Numbered from the stretch's first letter, positions 11,412-23,629 are shown. The stretch: 64,000 bases of DNA from Massilia sp. IC2-278 (GCF_020708045.1 NZ_JAJFES010000010.1:113300-177299), one strand, 5' to 3'. The notes: generated by a model not told the origin, from the sequence alone. Program-made: numbers and translations.

Positions 11412-11439
11412 GTAGGGTGGACACCTGTGTCCACGCGGT
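11412..11439 (+). repeat. REP-like palindrome, copy 3 (GGACAC arm)
   Basis: GTAGGGTGGACAC, loop CT, then GTGTCCACGCGGT. It lies in the hisS-ispG gap and forms a perfect inverted pair with copy 4, 52 bp away. Confidence 0.88.
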
Positions 11440-11491
11440 ACGGCATGCGATCTGTCGAACCGCCTCACAAGGTGCGGTATTCAAGAGTACG

Positions 11492-11520
11492 ACCGCGTGG
11501 ACACAGGTGTCCACCCTACG
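11492..11520 (-). repeat. REP-like palindrome, copy 4 (GGACAC arm), inverted
   Basis: The exact reverse complement of copy 3 over 28 bases, ending 2 bp before the ispG stop codon. Copies 3 and 4 could also pair with each other in RNA as one long stem. Confidence 0.88.
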
Positions 11521-11522
11521 TT

Positions 11523-12797
11523 TTAGCCAACGATTTCGGTTTGTTTGCCGTAATTCTTTTTCACGTAATCCAGCACGATGGTCTGGAACTCATCGACGAT
11601 CCGCTCGCCGCGCAGCGTGGCAACCTTCTGCCCATCGACGAATACCGGCGCCGCCGGCGATTCGCCGGTGCCCGGCAAACTGATGCCGATGTTCGCGTGC
11701 TTCGATTCGCCAGGGCCGTTGACGATGCAGCCCATCACGGCCACGTTCATCGCTTCCACGCCCGGATACAGCTTCTTCCATTCCGGCATGGAATCGCGCA
11801 GGAAGGTCTGGATGTTGTCGGCCAGTTCCTGGAACACGGTCGAGGTCGTACGGCCGCAGCCCGGGCAGGCGATCACCATTGGGGTGAATTTGCGCAGGCC
11901 CATGGTCTGCAGGATTTCCTGCGACACCACGACTTCTTTCGTGCGGTCACCGCCCGGTTCCGGCGTCAGCGACACGCGGATGGTGTCGCCGATGCCTTCC
12001 TGCAGCAGCACCGACAGCGCAGCGGTCGAGGCGACGATGCCCTTGCTGCCCATGCCGGCCTCGGTCAGGCCCAAGTGCAGCGGGTAGTCGCAGCGGCGCG
12101 CCAGTTCGCGATACACCGCGATCAAATCCTGCACCGCCGAGACCTTGCACGACAGGATGATCTTGTCCTTCGCCAGGCCGACTTCCTCGGCACGCACGGC
12201 GTTCTCGATGGCCGAGGTGATCAGGGCTTCGTACATCACGGCCTGGGCGCTGAACGGGTTCGCGCGCGCGGCGTTCGCATCCATGATGCGCGCCAGCAGG
12301 CTTTGATCCAGGCTGCCCCAGTTGACGCCGATGCGCACCGGCTTGTCGTGCTTGATGGCGACTTCGATCATCTGGGCGAACTGGGTGTCGCGCTTGGCGC
12401 CCTGCCCCACGTTGCCCGGGTTGATGCGGTACTTCGACAGCGCGGCCGCGCACTCCGGGAAGTCGCGCAGCAGGATGTGGCCGTTGTAGTGGAAGTCGCC
12501 GACCAGCGGCACATCGATTTCCATGCGGTCGAGCTGCTCGCGGATCGCCGGTACGGCGGCCGCGGCTTCCGGCTTGTCGACGGTGAGACGCACCATCTCG
12601 GAACCGGCGCGCGCCAGTTCCTTGATCTGGATGGCGGTGCCGATCACGTCGGCGGTGTCGGTGTTGGTCATCGACTGCACCACCACCGGGGCGTCGCCAC
12701 CGATCCAGACCTTGCGCGCGCCGTGCTGGACCAGCACGCGGCGGCTGGCGCGGCGCGCCATCGGACCGGAAGGAATGGGCAAATTCATGGCGTTCAT
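11523..12797 (-). CDS. ispG: 4-hydroxy-3-methylbut-2-enyl diphosphate synthase (flavodoxin), IspG
   Basis: Iron-sulfur enzyme that converts methylerythritol cyclodiphosphate to HMBPP in the MEP isoprenoid pathway. The 424-residue protein contains [19 protein letters not shown] near the N-terminus. The [4Fe-4S] cysteines are in [17 protein letters not shown] and in [17 protein letters not shown]. The extra N-terminal [20 protein letters not shown] is typical of betaproteobacteria. It lies between rodZ and hisS. Confidence 0.96.
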   Translation of the reverse strand: MNAMNLPIPSGPMARRASRRVLVQHGARKVWIGGDAPVVVQSMTNTDTADVIGTAIQIKELARAGSEMVRLTVDKPEAAAAVPAIREQLDRMEIDVPLVGDFHYNGHILLRDFPECAAALSKYRINPGNVGQGAKRDTQFAQMIEVAIKHDKPVRIGVNWGSLDQSLLARIMDANAARANPFSAQAVMYEALITSAIENAVRAEEVGLAKDKIILSCKVSAVQDLIAVYRELARRCDYPLHLGLTEAGMGSKGIVASTAALSVLLQEGIGDTIRVSLTPEPGGDRTKEVVVSQEILQTMGLRKFTPMVIACPGCGRTTSTVFQELADNIQTFLRDSMPEWKKLYPGVEAMNVAVMGCIVNGPGESKHANIGISLPGTGESPAAPVFVDGQKVATLRGERIVDEFQTIVLDYVKKNYGKQTEIVG

Positions 12798-12825
12798 GCT
12801 GTGTTCCCGATTATCTGTTCAGTAC

Positions 12826-13872
12826 TTATTTGATCGTGACGCGCGAAATCGTCTTGCCAGGCACCTGCGGCAGCGCGACGGCGGCGCCGCGCAGCGTGGC
12901 CGTGACGCCGTTCGGGTTGCCGACCACCAGGGTCGCCGTGCCCGGCACCTCGACGGTCTCGGTGCTGCCGGCCTTGACCAGGCGCGAAATCAGCGCGCGG
13001 CCGCCTTGCGGACGCACTTCGATCCAGGAATCCTCGCGCACGCTCAGCACCAGGGTGTTGGCGCCTGCGACAGGAGCGGCGGCGGCCGGCGCAACCGGGG
13101 TGGCGCCAGGCGCCGTGACGACTGCCGCGGGCGCGTTCGCAGCCGGCGCGGTCGTGGCCGGCGCTGCCGGTGCAGTCGTGGCAGGCGCCGGTGCAGTCCC
13201 TGCGGGCGGCGTGGCGGCATTCCCGGCCGGCGCGGTTGCCGGCGCGTTTGATGGCGCATTCGCCGGCGCTGCGCCATTCGCGTCGCCCGGCGCCGGCACC
13301 GAGATCAGCGGCACGGCTGGATCGTGGGCCGTGTCGGGAACGGTCGCGGTGCTGCCGTCGGCCGGCACGGTCGGTACGGCGTCGCCGCCGGCCGTGGCGT
13401 CGCCCCCCGGCAGTTTGATCAGGCCGAAATTCCAGGCGGCGCCGGCGGCGGCAGCCACCACGACGACGGCGGCGATCCAGCCCAGCGGCAGGCTGGAGCG
13501 CTTGCCATGGGTCGGGAAGCGCGAATGCGAGAACGAGGTCGGACGCTCGCGGCGCGCGGCGGCGTCAGTGTCCGCGACAACCGGTTCGTCGATCTTGACC
13601 ATTGCCACCAGCGGCGCCGGATCGAGGCGCACGATCTTGGCGTAGGCGCGCACGAAACCGCGCGTCACGGCGGGGCTGGGCAAGGCGGCGTAGTCGCCGG
13701 CCTCGATCGCCACCACCTGGCGCACCGCCAGCTTGAGCTGTTCGGCTACCTGCTCGACGCTCCAGCCCATCGCTTCGCGCTGTGCGGCAAGGGTGGCGCC
13801 AGGATGGCTGTGGTGGTTGGCCGGCGTGGCGCCCTGGTCTGCGCGCTCTGAAGTCATTGTCGTCTCACTCAT
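12826..13872 (-). CDS. rodZ: RodZ-like cytoskeletal helix-turn-helix membrane protein
   Basis: RodZ links the MreB cytoskeleton to the wall-synthesis machinery. The 348-residue protein has an N-terminal HTH domain (about 26-92, GATLAAQREAMGWSVEQVAE). A basic juxtamembrane stretch precedes one transmembrane helix (about 130-150). Next comes a roughly 110-residue linker made almost only of A, P, T and G, and then a C-terminal DUF4115 beta domain (SVREDSWIEVRPQGGRALIS). Its position between pilW and ispG matches other proteobacteria. The linker is low-complexity and probably length-variable. Confidence 0.88.
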   Translation of the reverse strand: MSETTMTSERADQGATPANHHSHPGATLAAQREAMGWSVEQVAEQLKLAVRQVVAIEAGDYAALPSPAVTRGFVRAYAKIVRLDPAPLVAMVKIDEPVVADTDAAARRERPTSFSHSRFPTHGKRSSLPLGWIAAVVVVAAAAGAAWNFGLIKLPGGDATAGGDAVPTVPADGSTATVPDTAHDPAVPLISVPAPGDANGAAPANAPSNAPATAPAGNAATPPAGTAPAPATTAPAAPATTAPAANAPAAVVTAPGATPVAPAAAAPVAGANTLVLSVREDSWIEVRPQGGRALISRLVKAGSTETVEVPGTATLVVGNPNGVTATLRGAAVALPQVPGKTISRVTIK

Positions 13873-14694
13873 CGAATGCCCCGCGCTCGTACGCCGCGAA
13901 TTCGGGCGAGCCCGGGAAGCGCCGCCGCAGCTGCGCCAGCAGGCTGGCTTCGTTCGCGCGTTCGCCGGTCTTGCGGCCGACCCGGATGGCCAGCCACAAG
14001 GCGTCGGCGGACAGGGTGTCGAGGGTCGACACGTCCGTCAGGCGGTGTATGAAAAAACCGGCGCGCTCGTAGTCGCGCCGCTCGTAGTACACCCGCGCCA
14101 GGCCGGCGCTGGTGGCCGGCAGGTTCGGGTTGTAACGCAGCGCATTGAGCAGGTAGCGCTCGGCCGCGTCGATATTATTCGTCTTCAGGCTGCACTGCCC
14201 GGCATTCACCATGGCGCTCACCGGCGTGCGGTAGGCGGGATTGGCGATCGCGGCGTCGAAGTGGCGCATCGCCTCGGCCGGGCGGTTGGCACGCTGGCAC
14301 AGGAAGGTGCCGTAGTTGTTGGCGAGCTCGGGGTTGCGCGGCGCGAGGCGCAGCGCGTGCTGGTAGTTTTCTTCCGCGAGCGGCAATTCGTTCATCGCGG
14401 TGTAGATCAGGGCCCGTACGCCATAGGCGTCGGCATAATCGCCGTTGGCGGCGATCGCCTTCTTGATCTCGTCGAGGGCGATCTCGTACTTGCCGTCCTG
14501 GTAGTACTCGACCGCCAGCTGCAGGCGGATCGCGGCGCGCTTTTCGGCCTGGGTCTGGTCGGAGGCGGTCTTCAGTTCGGCCGTGGAGCCGCTATTGCTT
14601 GTATTTGCACAGGCCGTCAGCAGGCACAGGGCAAGCGCAGCCGCCATGCGGATGCCCCCTGCCCTGTTCATGCCCGCGCCTGCCTGTGCGCCGA

Positions 14695-14698
<4 letters not shown>
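13865..14698 (-). CDS. pilW: Type IV pilus biogenesis/stability lipoprotein PilW (PilF)
   Basis: TPR lipoprotein (pilotin) needed for assembly and outer-membrane placement of the PilQ secretin. The 277-residue protein has a signal peptide with lipobox LLTAC (Cys30) and at least four TPR units between residues 55 and 260 (for example [20 protein letters not shown]). A shorter start at MNRAGGIRM is possible and would give a more normal signal length. Its start overlaps the rlmN stop and its stop overlaps the rodZ start, so the three are coupled. Confidence 0.9.
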
Positions 14699-15864
<1,166 letters not shown>

Positions 15865-15884
15865 GGTGTTCTGGGGTACTGTAT

Positions 15885-15933
15885 AAAAAATAAAACGAAC
15901 CCCGCTCGCCGGGCCTGAGGCATGGGCGAGCGG
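15885..15933 (-). terminator. Terminator between ndk and rlmN
   Basis: On the minus strand CCGCTCGCC pairs with GGCGAGCGG around a 14-base loop, followed after a short spacer by TTTTATTTTTT. It probably ends ndk transcription, so rlmN and the genes after it may use their own promoter or read-through. Confidence 0.6.
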
Positions 15934-15952
15934 TGCTTGGTGCCGACAGCGA

Positions 15953-16366
15953 TTACTTCAGTTCTGGGAAGAAGTAAGCGATTTCGACTTGTGCGGCTTC
16001 GACAGCGTCCGAACCGTGCACGGCGTTGGCATCGATCGAATCGGCGAAGTCGGCGCGGATGGTGCCTTTTTCAGCTTTCTTCGGATCGGTTGCGCCCATC
16101 AGGTCGCGGTGTGCCAGGACGGCGTTCTCGCCTTCCAGAACCTGGATCATGACTGGACCCGAGACCATGAAGGTGACCAGGTCGTTGAAGAAGCCGCGCT
16201 CCTTGTGGGCAGCGTAGAAGCCTTCAGCCTGCTCGCGCGACAGCTGGGTCATACGGGCTGCGACGATCTTCAGGCCAGCGTTTTCGAAGCGGCTGTAGAT
16301 TTGGCCGATCACGTTTTTTGCAACTGCGTCTGGTTTGATGATCGACAGGGTGCGTTCGATTGCCAT
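15953..16366 (-). CDS. ndk: Nucleoside diphosphate kinase
   Basis: Balances nucleoside triphosphate pools by transferring phosphate through a histidine. The 137-residue protein from [20 protein letters not shown] has the active-site motif NAVHGSD with His117. It is about four residues shorter at the C-terminus than common betaproteobacterial Ndk (ends YFFPELK). Upstream in-frame codons were not used because the family start is clear. Confidence 0.97.
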   Translation of the reverse strand: MAIERTLSIIKPDAVAKNVIGQIYSRFENAGLKIVAARMTQLSREQAEGFYAAHKERGFFNDLVTFMVSGPVMIQVLEGENAVLAHRDLMGATDPKKAEKGTIRADFADSIDANAVHGSDAVEAAQVEIAYFFPELK

Positions 16367-16635
16367 GTAAAAACTCCAATAAAAAGAAAGGTTTAAATCG
16401 AGAAGTTGAGAACTCAATCAACCTTCGATTTTACCATACATGCGTCCATATAACCCAGAATGCGGCGGGGCGGGTCAAAGTGGCGGAATCGCGTTGGAAA
16501 AACGCCCGGTCGAGCGAGGCCGGTAGCTTGCGGTACGGAACTTATGAATAACTTAAACCCAAGGCCTGTCCATACTCTGCGCGGCATGCGCATGCTATGC
16601 TGGCACCGAATTATCCTACCAACGGAGGCACGAAC

Positions 16636-17322
16636 ATGAACCCTATCCTGCAAAAGCAACCCGCGTACGACGTGGCGGTCGGCCAGGTCACGCGCAACAA
16701 AGTCCTGCGCAACACCTTCTGGCTGCTGGCCCTGTCGATGATCCCGACCGTGCTCGGCGCCTTCATCGGCGTCACGATGCAGCTGCCGATGCTCGGCGGC
16801 GCGATGGGCTTCATCATCTTCCTGGCGATTGCCTTCGGCTTCATGTTTGCCATCGAAAAGACCAAGGATTCCGCGGTCGGCGTGTTCGTTTTGCTGGGCT
16901 TCACCTTCTTCATGGGCCTGATGCTGACCCCGCTGCTGCGCCACACCCTGGGCTACAGCAACGGCGGCACCCTGATCATGACCGCCTTCGGTGGCACCGC
17001 CTGCGTGCTGGCCGTGATGGCAAGCATCGCCACCACCACCAAGCGCGATTTCTCGGGCATGGGCAGCTGGCTGATGGCCGGCGTGGTCGTGCTGCTGCTG
17101 GCCGGCTTCGCCAACATCTTCCTGCAGATCCCGGCGCTGACCATCGTGTTCTCGGTGCTGGCCGTGGCGATCTTCTCGGCCTTCATCCTGTATGACGTGC
17201 AGCGCATCGTCAATGGCGGCGAAACCAACTACATCACGGCTACCCTGGCGATCTACCTCGACGTGTACAACGTCTTCACCAACCTGCTGCGCCTGCTGGG
17301 CATCGCCGGCGGCGACGACTGA
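16636..17322 (+). CDS. Bax inhibitor-1 family membrane protein (YccA/YbhL type)
   Basis: Seven-helix membrane protein of the BI-1/TMBIM family, whose bacterial members include YccA, an FtsH substrate and modulator. The 228-residue protein consists of repeated hydrophobic helices. It has the family C-terminal signature ILYDVQRIVNGGETNYITAT, then ALAIYLDVYNVFTNLLRLLG-like helices. A strong GGAGG ribosome site (16624-16628) fixes the start at MNPILQKQPAYDV. It is transcribed divergently from ndk and followed by a strong terminator. Confidence 0.9.
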   Translation: MNPILQKQPAYDVAVGQVTRNKVLRNTFWLLALSMIPTVLGAFIGVTMQLPMLGGAMGFIIFLAIAFGFMFAIEKTKDSAVGVFVLLGFTFFMGLMLTPLLRHTLGYSNGGTLIMTAFGGTACVLAVMASIATTTKRDFSGMGSWLMAGVVVLLLAGFANIFLQIPALTIVFSVLAVAIFSAFILYDVQRIVNGGETNYITATLAIYLDVYNVFTNLLRLLGIAGGDD

Positions 17323-17342
17323 TCTTTACGCAAAGAAGCAAC

Positions 17343-17370
17343 AAGCCGGCCCGCGAGGCCGGCTTTTTTT
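17343..17370 (+). terminator. Rho-independent terminator after the BI-1 gene
   Basis: AAGCCGGCC, loop CGCGA and GGCCGGCTT are followed by a T7 run. The stem is a perfect 9 bp and starts 20 bp past the stop codon. Confidence 0.92.
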
Positions 17371-17457
17371 CGTCCTTACCAATAGAAAATTGTTTCGTGC
17401 GGGCATGTGCGCCGGGTTTCGCCGTATCATCGGCGTTTTCCCGATGCCCAAGGCTCC

Positions 17458-20109
17458 ATGGACGCCGCCCGACTCCCCTACGACCTGCTGGCCAGTCCCG
17501 GCGCCATCCGCGCCGGCTATGCCGCGCGCGACTGGTCGAACAGCCCGGCCGGCCATCCGCATACCTGGGGTCCGGTACTGCGCAGCGCGGTCGGCATGAT
17601 CCTCGATTCGCGCTTCCCGATCTTCATCGCCTGGGGCCCGCAGCTGGTCATGCTCTACAACGAGGCCTACATCGAGCTGCTGGAAACCAAGCACCCGGCG
17701 GCGCTCGGCACGCCGCTGCGCACGGTCTGGCCGGAACTCTGGAACGGCGTGCAGCCGCTAGTCGAGCAGGCCTTTGCCGGCCAGCCGACCTATGGCGAAG
17801 ACGTGCCACGCATGATCCTGCGCGACGGCCAGCCCTTCGAGGCCTGCTTTACTCTCGCCTATTCGCCGCTGCGCGACGAGACCGGCGCCGTCGGCGGCGC
17901 CCTGTGCGTGATCAACGAAACCACGGCGCGTGTCGCCCTCGAGCGGCGCCAGGCCCTGCAGCTGCAGCTGGCCGAGCGCCTCGCCGGCCTGCTCGAACCC
18001 GAGAAAATCGCCGAAGTCGCCAATGACGCCCTGGGCCATTACCTGGGCGCCTCGAACATTTTCCACGCCGTGAACGACGATGCCGGCGGCAGCTTCCGCA
18101 TCCGCGCCCACTGGACGCCGCAAGGCAGCGGCGAACTGGTCGGCAAGGAAGCCTTGCTCGACAGCTTCGGGCCGGAGGTGCTGGCCAGCCTGCGCGCCGG
18201 GCAGGCCCTGGTGGTTGAGGACGTGCGCCTCGACCCACGCACCGCGCCCTGGCTCGCCGCCTACGAACGGCTCGGCATCGTGTCGCTGCTGGTGCTGCCG
18301 CATGCGCGCAACGGCCGCCTGCTGGCCGGCCTGAACGTGCTCGACGGGCGGCCGCGGCGCTGGACGCCCGAGGAGCGCAAGCTCGCGTCCGACATCGCGG
18401 CCCAGGTCTGGAGCGCCACCGAACGCGCCAACAGCGCGCTGGAATTGCGCGCGGCGGTGGCGCGCCAGTCCTCGCTGCTGGCGATCTTCGAATTCCAGCT
18501 TGGCCTGGCCGACGTGCTGCGCCGGCTCGGCAGCGTCGACGCCATCCTGCACGAAACGGGCGCCCTGCTCGGCCGCTTCCTGAAAGCCAGCCGGGTCGTC
18601 TACGGCGAGTACGACGCCGAGCGCCGCCAGGTCGCCTTCCAGGCCAACTACGTCGACGGTGTCGCGCCGCTGCACGGCAGCCATGCCACCGTCCACTTCG
18701 GGGCCGGCAATTTCGAGACGCTGGAACGGGGCGAGACCTGGGTGTCCGACGATCTCGAACACGACCCGCGCACCTGCGGCCCCGGCGTCTGGCCGGCCTA
18801 CCGCGCCCTGGAGGTGCATTCCGGCGTCGCCGTGCCGCTCAGCCGCAACGGCGCCCTGATCGCCTGCCTGTTCGTGAACCAGGCCGCGGCGCGGGTATGG
18901 AACGAGGACGAGCTGCGCGTGATCGGCGACGTCGCCGAGCGCGCCTGGAGCGCCATCGAACGGGTGCGCGCCGAAGAAGCCCTGCGCGCCGCCGACCGCC
19001 GCAAGGACGAGTTTCTGGCCATGCTGGCGCACGAGCTGCGCAACCCGCTGGCGCCGATCGCGGCGGCGGCCCAGCTGCTCAGCCTGGAATCCGGGAACAT
19101 CACGGGCGACCATGGACGGGTCGCCCGGACCAGCGGCATCATCGGGCGCCAGGTTGCGCACATGACCGGCCTGATCGACGATTTGCTGGACGTCTCGCGC
19201 GTCACGCGCGGCCTGGCCCTGCTGGAACGCGCCCCGGTCGACTTGAAGGCGGTGGTGGCCGATGCCGCCGAACAGGTACGCCCGCTGGTCGAGGCGCGCC
19301 GACACGAACTGACTTTGCAGCTGGCGCCCGGCCCGGCCTGTGTCGAGGGCGACCACAAGCGCCTGGTGCAGGTGCTGGCAAACTTGCTGAACAATGCTGC
19401 CAAGTACACGCCGGACGGCGGGCTCCTGGATTTGGCGATGACCGTGGATGCGGGCCAGGTGTCAATTGCCGTGACTGACAACGGCATCGGGATCGCGCCC
19501 GATTTGCTGCCGACCGTGTTCGACCTGTTCTCGCAGGCCGAGCGCACGCCGGACCGCGCCCAGGGCGGACTCGGGCTGGGACTGGCGCTGGTGAAAAGCC
19601 TGATGGAACTGCACGGCGGCAGCGTGGCGGCGGCGAGCGACGGACGCAATCGCGGCAGCCGCTTCACATTGCGCCTGCCGCGCATCGCGGCACCCGTGGA
19701 AGCCGATGCTGCGCCGGCCGTCATGTCGGGTAACATCGCTGGAGCCGGCTTGCGCGTGCTGGTGGTCGACGACAACGTCGACGCCGCCAACACGATGGCG
19801 ATGCTGCTCGACGCCGCAGGCTACTGCGCCACCGTGGCGCATGACCCGCACGCGGCCTTGCACCGGGCGCAGGCGGATGCCTTCGACGCCTGCCTGCTCG
19901 ACATCGGGCTACCAGGAATGGATGGGCACGAACTGGCGGCCAGGCTGCGCGCCCTGCCCGCCAGCGCCGGCGCCTTATTGGTGGCAGTCACCGGCTATGG
20001 CCAGCCCGACGCGGCGCAGGCCGGCGCATCGGCGTTCGACGCCTACCTGCTCAAGCCCGCCGATCCGGTCCAGCTTTTCGCGCTGCTGGCGCAGCGCGCG
20101 CAGGCTTAG
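17458..20109 (+). CDS. Hybrid sensor histidine kinase/response regulator (PAS-GAF-GAF-HisKA-HATPase-REC)
   Basis: Soluble-looking hybrid two-component kinase of 883 residues with no clear transmembrane segment. A PAS-like N-terminal domain (about 20-160) includes [20 protein letters not shown]. Two GAF-like domains follow (about 165-335 and 345-510). The HisKA phospho-acceptor is His525 in [17 protein letters not shown] HATPase domain has DNGIGIAP and [11 protein letters not shown]. The C-terminal receiver carries the phospho-Asp at 815 in [13 protein letters not shown]. No DNA-binding output or partner regulator is adjacent. The signal is unknown; the architecture resembles bacteriophytochrome-like sensors but no chromophore cysteine was identified. 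Confidence 0.88.
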   Translation: MDAARLPYDLLASPGAIRAGYAARDWSNSPAGHPHTWGPVLRSAVGMILDSRFPIFIAWGPQLVMLYNEAYIELLETKHPAALGTPLRTVWPELWNGVQPLVEQAFAGQPTYGEDVPRMILRDGQPFEACFTLAYSPLRDETGAVGGALCVINETTARVALERRQALQLQLAERLAGLLEPEKIAEVANDALGHYLGASNIFHAVNDDAGGSFRIRAHWTPQGSGELVGKEALLDSFGPEVLASLRAGQALVVEDVRLDPRTAPWLAAYERLGIVSLLVLPHARNGRLLAGLNVLDGRPRRWTPEERKLASDIAAQVWSATERANSALELRAAVARQSSLLAIFEFQLGLADVLRRLGSVDAILHETGALLGRFLKASRVVYGEYDAERRQVAFQANYVDGVAPLHGSHATVHFGAGNFETLERGETWVSDDLEHDPRTCGPGVWPAYRALEVHSGVAVPLSRNGALIACLFVNQAAARVWNEDELRVIGDVAERAWSAIERVRAEEALRAADRRKDEFLAMLAHELRNPLAPIAAAAQLLSLESGNITGDHGRVARTSGIIGRQVAHMTGLIDDLLDVSRVTRGLALLERAPVDLKAVVADAAEQVRPLVEARRHELTLQLAPGPACVEGDHKRLVQVLANLLNNAAKYTPDGGLLDLAMTVDAGQVSIAVTDNGIGIAPDLLPTVFDLFSQAERTPDRAQGGLGLGLALVKSLMELHGGSVAAASDGRNRGSRFTLRLPRIAAPVEADAAPAVMSGNIAGAGLRVLVVDDNVDAANTMAMLLDAAGYCATVAHDPHAALHRAQADAFDACLLDIGLPGMDGHELAARLRALPASAGALLVAVTGYGQPDAAQAGASAFDAYLLKPADPVQLFALLAQRAQA

Positions 20110-21458
20110 ACGGCGTCCGCCAGCTCGAACACGCCGATCGACTCGACGTGCGAGGTGTGCGGGAACATGTTTACCACGCCCGCCTTTTTCATCACGTAGC
20201 CGGCGCGGTGCACCAGCACGCCGGCGTCGCGCGCCAGCGTCGACGGGCTGCACGACACGTACACGATGCGCTGCGGCAGGTAATCCGTGCGGCCGCTCTC
20301 GCGCAGTTCGGCCAGGGCCAGCGCCAGCGCGATCGCGCCGTCGCGCGGCGGGTCGATCAGCATGCGGTCGAAACGGCCGAGCTGCACCAGGTCGTCCGGC
20401 GTTACCTCGAACAGGTTGCGGGTATAGAAGGTGGTCTTCGCGTCCAGGCCGTTGGCCTTCGCGTTTTCCAGCGCGCGCGTGGTGAGCACGGTGCTGCCTT
20501 CGATGCCGACCACTTCGCGCGCCTGGGTCGCCAGCGGCAGCGTGAAGTTGCCCAGGCCGCAGAACAGATCGGCCACGCGGTCCTGCGGCTGCACTTCCAG
20601 CAGGGTCAGCGCCTTGTGCACCAGGGCGCGGTTGATCTGGTGATTCACCTGGGTGAAGTCGGTCGGCTTGAACGGCATGCGCACGCCGAATTCCGGCAGC
20701 GTGTAGTACAGCTCGCGGTCCAGCGGATAGAACGGATACACGGTGTCCGGGCCCTTCGGCTGCAGCCACCACTGGATGCCCCACTCATCGGCAAAGGCTT
20801 TCACCAGTTCCTCGTCCTTGGCGCTGAGCGGCGCCATGATGCGCAGCACCAGGGCCGTGGTTTCCTCGCCGACGGCCACTTCGATCTGCGGCATCTGGTT
20901 GTAGATCGACAGCGAGCCGACCAGTTCGCGCAGCGGCATCAGCATGCCGCCCAGGTGCGGCGGCAGGATGTGGCAGTAGCGGATATCGGCCACATACGAC
21001 GAGGCGCGCTCGTGGAAGCCGACCAGCACCGTGCCCTTCTTCTCGACGTGGCGCACCGACAGGCGCGCGCGGAAGCGGTAGCCCCAGGTCGGCCCGTACA
21101 TCGGGCGCATGATGTTCTCGGCTTTTACCTTCGACAGGTGCCAGAGGTTGTCTTCCAGCGTGCGCTGCTTGATCGCGACCTGGGCGCTCGGCTCCAGGTG
21201 CTGCATCGAGCAGCCGCCGCAATAGCCGAAATGCTCGCAGCGCGGCTCGACCCGCATCGACGACGCCTTCTGCAGCGTGACCATGCGGCCCGCTTCCCAG
21301 TTCTTTTTCTTGCGCTTGACTTCATAGCTGACGCGCTCGCCCGGCAGCGCATCTTCGACGAAGATCACCTTGCCCGGGGTCCCGTCCTCGTTCTCGAGGT
21401 GACCGACGCCGCGCGCATCCGCGTCCAGCGATTTAATATCGATAAAAATTTCTTGCAT
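20106..21458 (-). CDS. rlmD: 23S rRNA (uracil(1939)-C5)-methyltransferase RlmD
   Basis: SAM-dependent methyltransferase that makes m5U1939 in 23S rRNA. The 450-residue protein has an N-terminal TRAM-like domain and iron-sulfur cysteines in [14 protein letters not shown] (Cys74, Cys80, Cys83). The SAM-binding motif is [14 protein letters not shown] and the catalytic cysteine is in [13 protein letters not shown]. Its 3' end overlaps the stop of the convergent hybrid kinase gene by 4 bp. Confidence 0.95.
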   Translation of the reverse strand: MQEIFIDIKSLDADARGVGHLENEDGTPGKVIFVEDALPGERVSYEVKRKKKNWEAGRMVTLQKASSMRVEPRCEHFGYCGGCSMQHLEPSAQVAIKQRTLEDNLWHLSKVKAENIMRPMYGPTWGYRFRARLSVRHVEKKGTVLVGFHERASSYVADIRYCHILPPHLGGMLMPLRELVGSLSIYNQMPQIEVAVGEETTALVLRIMAPLSAKDEELVKAFADEWGIQWWLQPKGPDTVYPFYPLDRELYYTLPEFGVRMPFKPTDFTQVNHQINRALVHKALTLLEVQPQDRVADLFCGLGNFTLPLATQAREVVGIEGSTVLTTRALENAKANGLDAKTTFYTRNLFEVTPDDLVQLGRFDRMLIDPPRDGAIALALALAELRESGRTDYLPQRIVYVSCSPSTLARDAGVLVHRAGYVMKKAGVVNMFPHTSHVESIGVFELADAV

Positions 21459-21467
21459 TGGAAAGGA

Positions 21468-21496
21468 CGTAAGGTGGGCACTCCGTGCCCACGCGG
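21468..21496 (+). repeat. REP-like palindrome, copy 5 (GGGCAC arm)
   Basis: CGTAAGGTGGGCAC, loop TCC, GTGCCCACGCGG. A single copy between rlmD and rpoS, with one deviation (AAGG for AGGG). Confidence 0.82.
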
Positions 21497-21601
21497 AACG
21501 ATGAACATTGTTGGCGGATCAAACTGCGAACCGTTGGCTCGGGATTTGACCTGCGGCGCAAACGATGGAAAACAACTAAACCAGCCCAAAAACCCGCCGC
21601 A

Positions 21602-22654
21602 TCATAACAAGGAATCGCGCACGACGCCACGTGCCGCCATCGCCCGCTTCAGCTTCACCAGTGCTTCCTGCTGGATCTGCCTCACCCTTTCCCGCGTCAC
21701 CCCCATCTCCTCCGCCAGGGTTTCCAGCGTGGCCGGATCGTCGTTGTCCAGCCCGAAGCGCCGCATCACCACCACCCGCTGCTTCTCGGGCAGGCGCGTC
21801 AGCCAGTCGCGCACCAGCAGCGTCATCTCGTGCTGCTCGGCGCGCGCATCCGGGCTGTCGTCGTTCTCGCCGGGCAGCATGTCCATCAAACTGGACCCCG
21901 GATCGTTGTCGAGCGGCGCATCGAGCGAGGCCGCGTGTTCCGACAGGGCCAGGATGTCCTGCACTTCTTCGGGCGGACGCCCGAGCAGGCTGGCGATGTC
22001 CTCGACGCTGGCGTCCTTGCCGTCGTGGTGCTGGGCTTCGAGGTGGTACTTGGCGCGCAGCACGGCGTTCAGCTCGCGCACCATGTGCACCGGCAGGCGC
22101 ACCGTGCGCGCCTGGTTCATGATGGCGCGCTCGATGCTCTGGCGTATCCACCAGGTGGCGTAGGTGGAAAAGCGGAAACCGCGCTCGGGTTCGAACTTGT
22201 CGATGGCGCGCATCAGGCCGATGTTGCCCTCCTCGATCAGGTCGAGCAGCACCACGCCGCGGTTGATGTAGTGCTTGGCGATCGAGACCACGAGCCGCAG
22301 GTTATGCTCGATCATGGTCTGGCGTGCACGGAAGTCGCCGGCCTTGGCCAGGGTGGCGAAGTGCGCCTCCTGCGTGGCCGTCAGCAGCGGGCGCGTGCCG
22401 ATCTGGTTCAGGTAATGCTGGGTGGTGTCGGTGGAGAGCTCGGCGGCCAGCACCGTCTTCAGTTCGTCGACGCCGTCGGGCTCGGCACCGGCGCCGGGCA
22501 GCACCGGGGCGCCGTCGCCCCCATCGGCCACCCCTTCCGGCGCATCCTCGGGATACCTGCAGGAGGCGCCTGCGGAAGACGCAGCGTCGCCCTCCAGCTC
22601 GTCAGGCAGATCGTCCGATACGTCTTGATCCCGGGAGTGCGGCGGCAGCGTCAT
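21602..22654 (-). CDS. rpoS: RNA polymerase sigma factor RpoS
   Basis: Stationary-phase/general stress sigma factor. The 350-residue protein starts with an acidic region 1.1. It has region 1.2/2 ([20 protein letters not shown], then [20 protein letters not shown]), region 3, and region 4 with the [23 protein letters not shown]. It lies 9 bp after nlpD in the surE-pcm-nlpD-rpoS order that is diagnostic of rpoS. Confidence 0.97.
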   Translation of the reverse strand: MTLPPHSRDQDVSDDLPDELEGDAASSAGASCRYPEDAPEGVADGGDGAPVLPGAGAEPDGVDELKTVLAAELSTDTTQHYLNQIGTRPLLTATQEAHFATLAKAGDFRARQTMIEHNLRLVVSIAKHYINRGVVLLDLIEEGNIGLMRAIDKFEPERGFRFSTYATWWIRQSIERAIMNQARTVRLPVHMVRELNAVLRAKYHLEAQHHDGKDASVEDIASLLGRPPEEVQDILALSEHAASLDAPLDNDPGSSLMDMLPGENDDSPDARAEQHEMTLLVRDWLTRLPEKQRVVVMRRFGLDNDDPATLETLAEEMGVTRERVRQIQQEALVKLKRAMAARGVVRDSLL

Positions 22655-22663
22655 TGGCCCTCT

Positions 22664-23596
22664 CTAGCGGCTGGGCAGGAACCTCGACGGGTCGACCGGC
22701 TTGCCCTGCTGGCGAATCTCGAAATGCAGCTTTACGGTGTCGGCATCGGAATCGCCCATTTCGGCAATGACCTGGCCCTTGGCCACGTTATCGCCTTCCT
22801 TGACGACGATGGCGCGGTTGTGGGCGTAGGCCGACAGCAAGCTGTTGCTGTGTTTGACGATGACGAGGTTACCATAACCCCGGATGCCACTGCCAGCGTA
22901 CATTACTTTGCCTGCGCCGGCAGCCATCACGTGCTGTCCCGCGCGGCCGGCGATGTCGATGCCCTTGTTCTTGCCTTCGTCGAAGGTGGCGATGATGCGC
23001 CCGTCCGACGGCCACATCCAGCTCAGTTTCTCGTCGTCGGTGGCGGTAACGGTGGCGCCGACACGCGAACCGGTCACCGCCACGGCGCTCGCACCGGCGC
23101 CGGCGTTCACGACATTTTCCGCCTTGTCGCCGCGCTGGGCTTCGGCCACGTTGTCTTCGCTGTACGGCTTCTTGTCGGCGCGCGGCGTGGTCTTGCGCGG
23201 CGGCTGGGGACGGCTTTCCGGCGGCATCGGCACCGGCTGGGTCACGGTGCCGTTGCCGGCCACGCGTTCGCTGCCGGGCGGGTTTACGCGCAGTACCTGG
23301 CCGACCTTGATGTCGTCCGGGTCGGCCAGGTTGTTCCAGGCAACCAGGTCGCGGTAGCTCTGGCCATTGTCGAGGGCGATGCGCAGCAGGGTGTCGCCGC
23401 GGCGCACGGTATAAAAGCCGCGCGCATCCTGGCGCGGTTCCTCGGCGCGCGGGGCCGGCGCCGGACGGCTATGCGGTTGGGACACAGGACGCTCGACGAC
23501 GGGCGCGCGGCGGGTGGCGGTATTGCAGCCGGCCAGCAGGCCGAGCGTGAGGGTCAGCAGGAGTAAAGGGTGACGGGTACGGATGCTTTGTTTCAT
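22664..23596 (-). CDS. nlpD: LysM/M23 murein hydrolase activator NlpD
   Basis: Outer-membrane lipoprotein that activates cell-wall amidases during division. The 310-residue protein has lipobox LLAGC (Cys24), a LysM domain (about 60-105, YTVRRGDTLLRIALDNGQSY), a P/A-rich linker and a C-terminal M23 domain. That domain lacks the full HxH metal set (it has AYAHNRAIVV and DTVKLHFEIRQQGKPVDPSR), as expected for an activator rather than an enzyme. It lies between pcm and rpoS. In relatives the rpoS promoter often lies inside nlpD. Confidence 0.93.
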   Translation of the reverse strand: MKQSIRTRHPLLLLTLTLGLLAGCNTATRRAPVVERPVSQPHSRPAPAPRAEEPRQDARGFYTVRRGDTLLRIALDNGQSYRDLVAWNNLADPDDIKVGQVLRVNPPGSERVAGNGTVTQPVPMPPESRPQPPRKTTPRADKKPYSEDNVAEAQRGDKAENVVNAGAGASAVAVTGSRVGATVTATDDEKLSWMWPSDGRIIATFDEGKNKGIDIAGRAGQHVMAAGAGKVMYAGSGIRGYGNLVIVKHSNSLLSAYAHNRAIVVKEGDNVAKGQVIAEMGDSDADTVKLHFEIRQQGKPVDPSRFLPSR

Positions 23597-23629
23597 TCTT
23601 TTCTAATACCTATTACAGACTGGCAGCGC

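Noticed and set aside
11367..11468. 34-residue N-terminal extension of HisS
   Set aside because: The extension is translated REP-like sequence (RGHRCPPY) and the family starts at [15 protein letters not shown].
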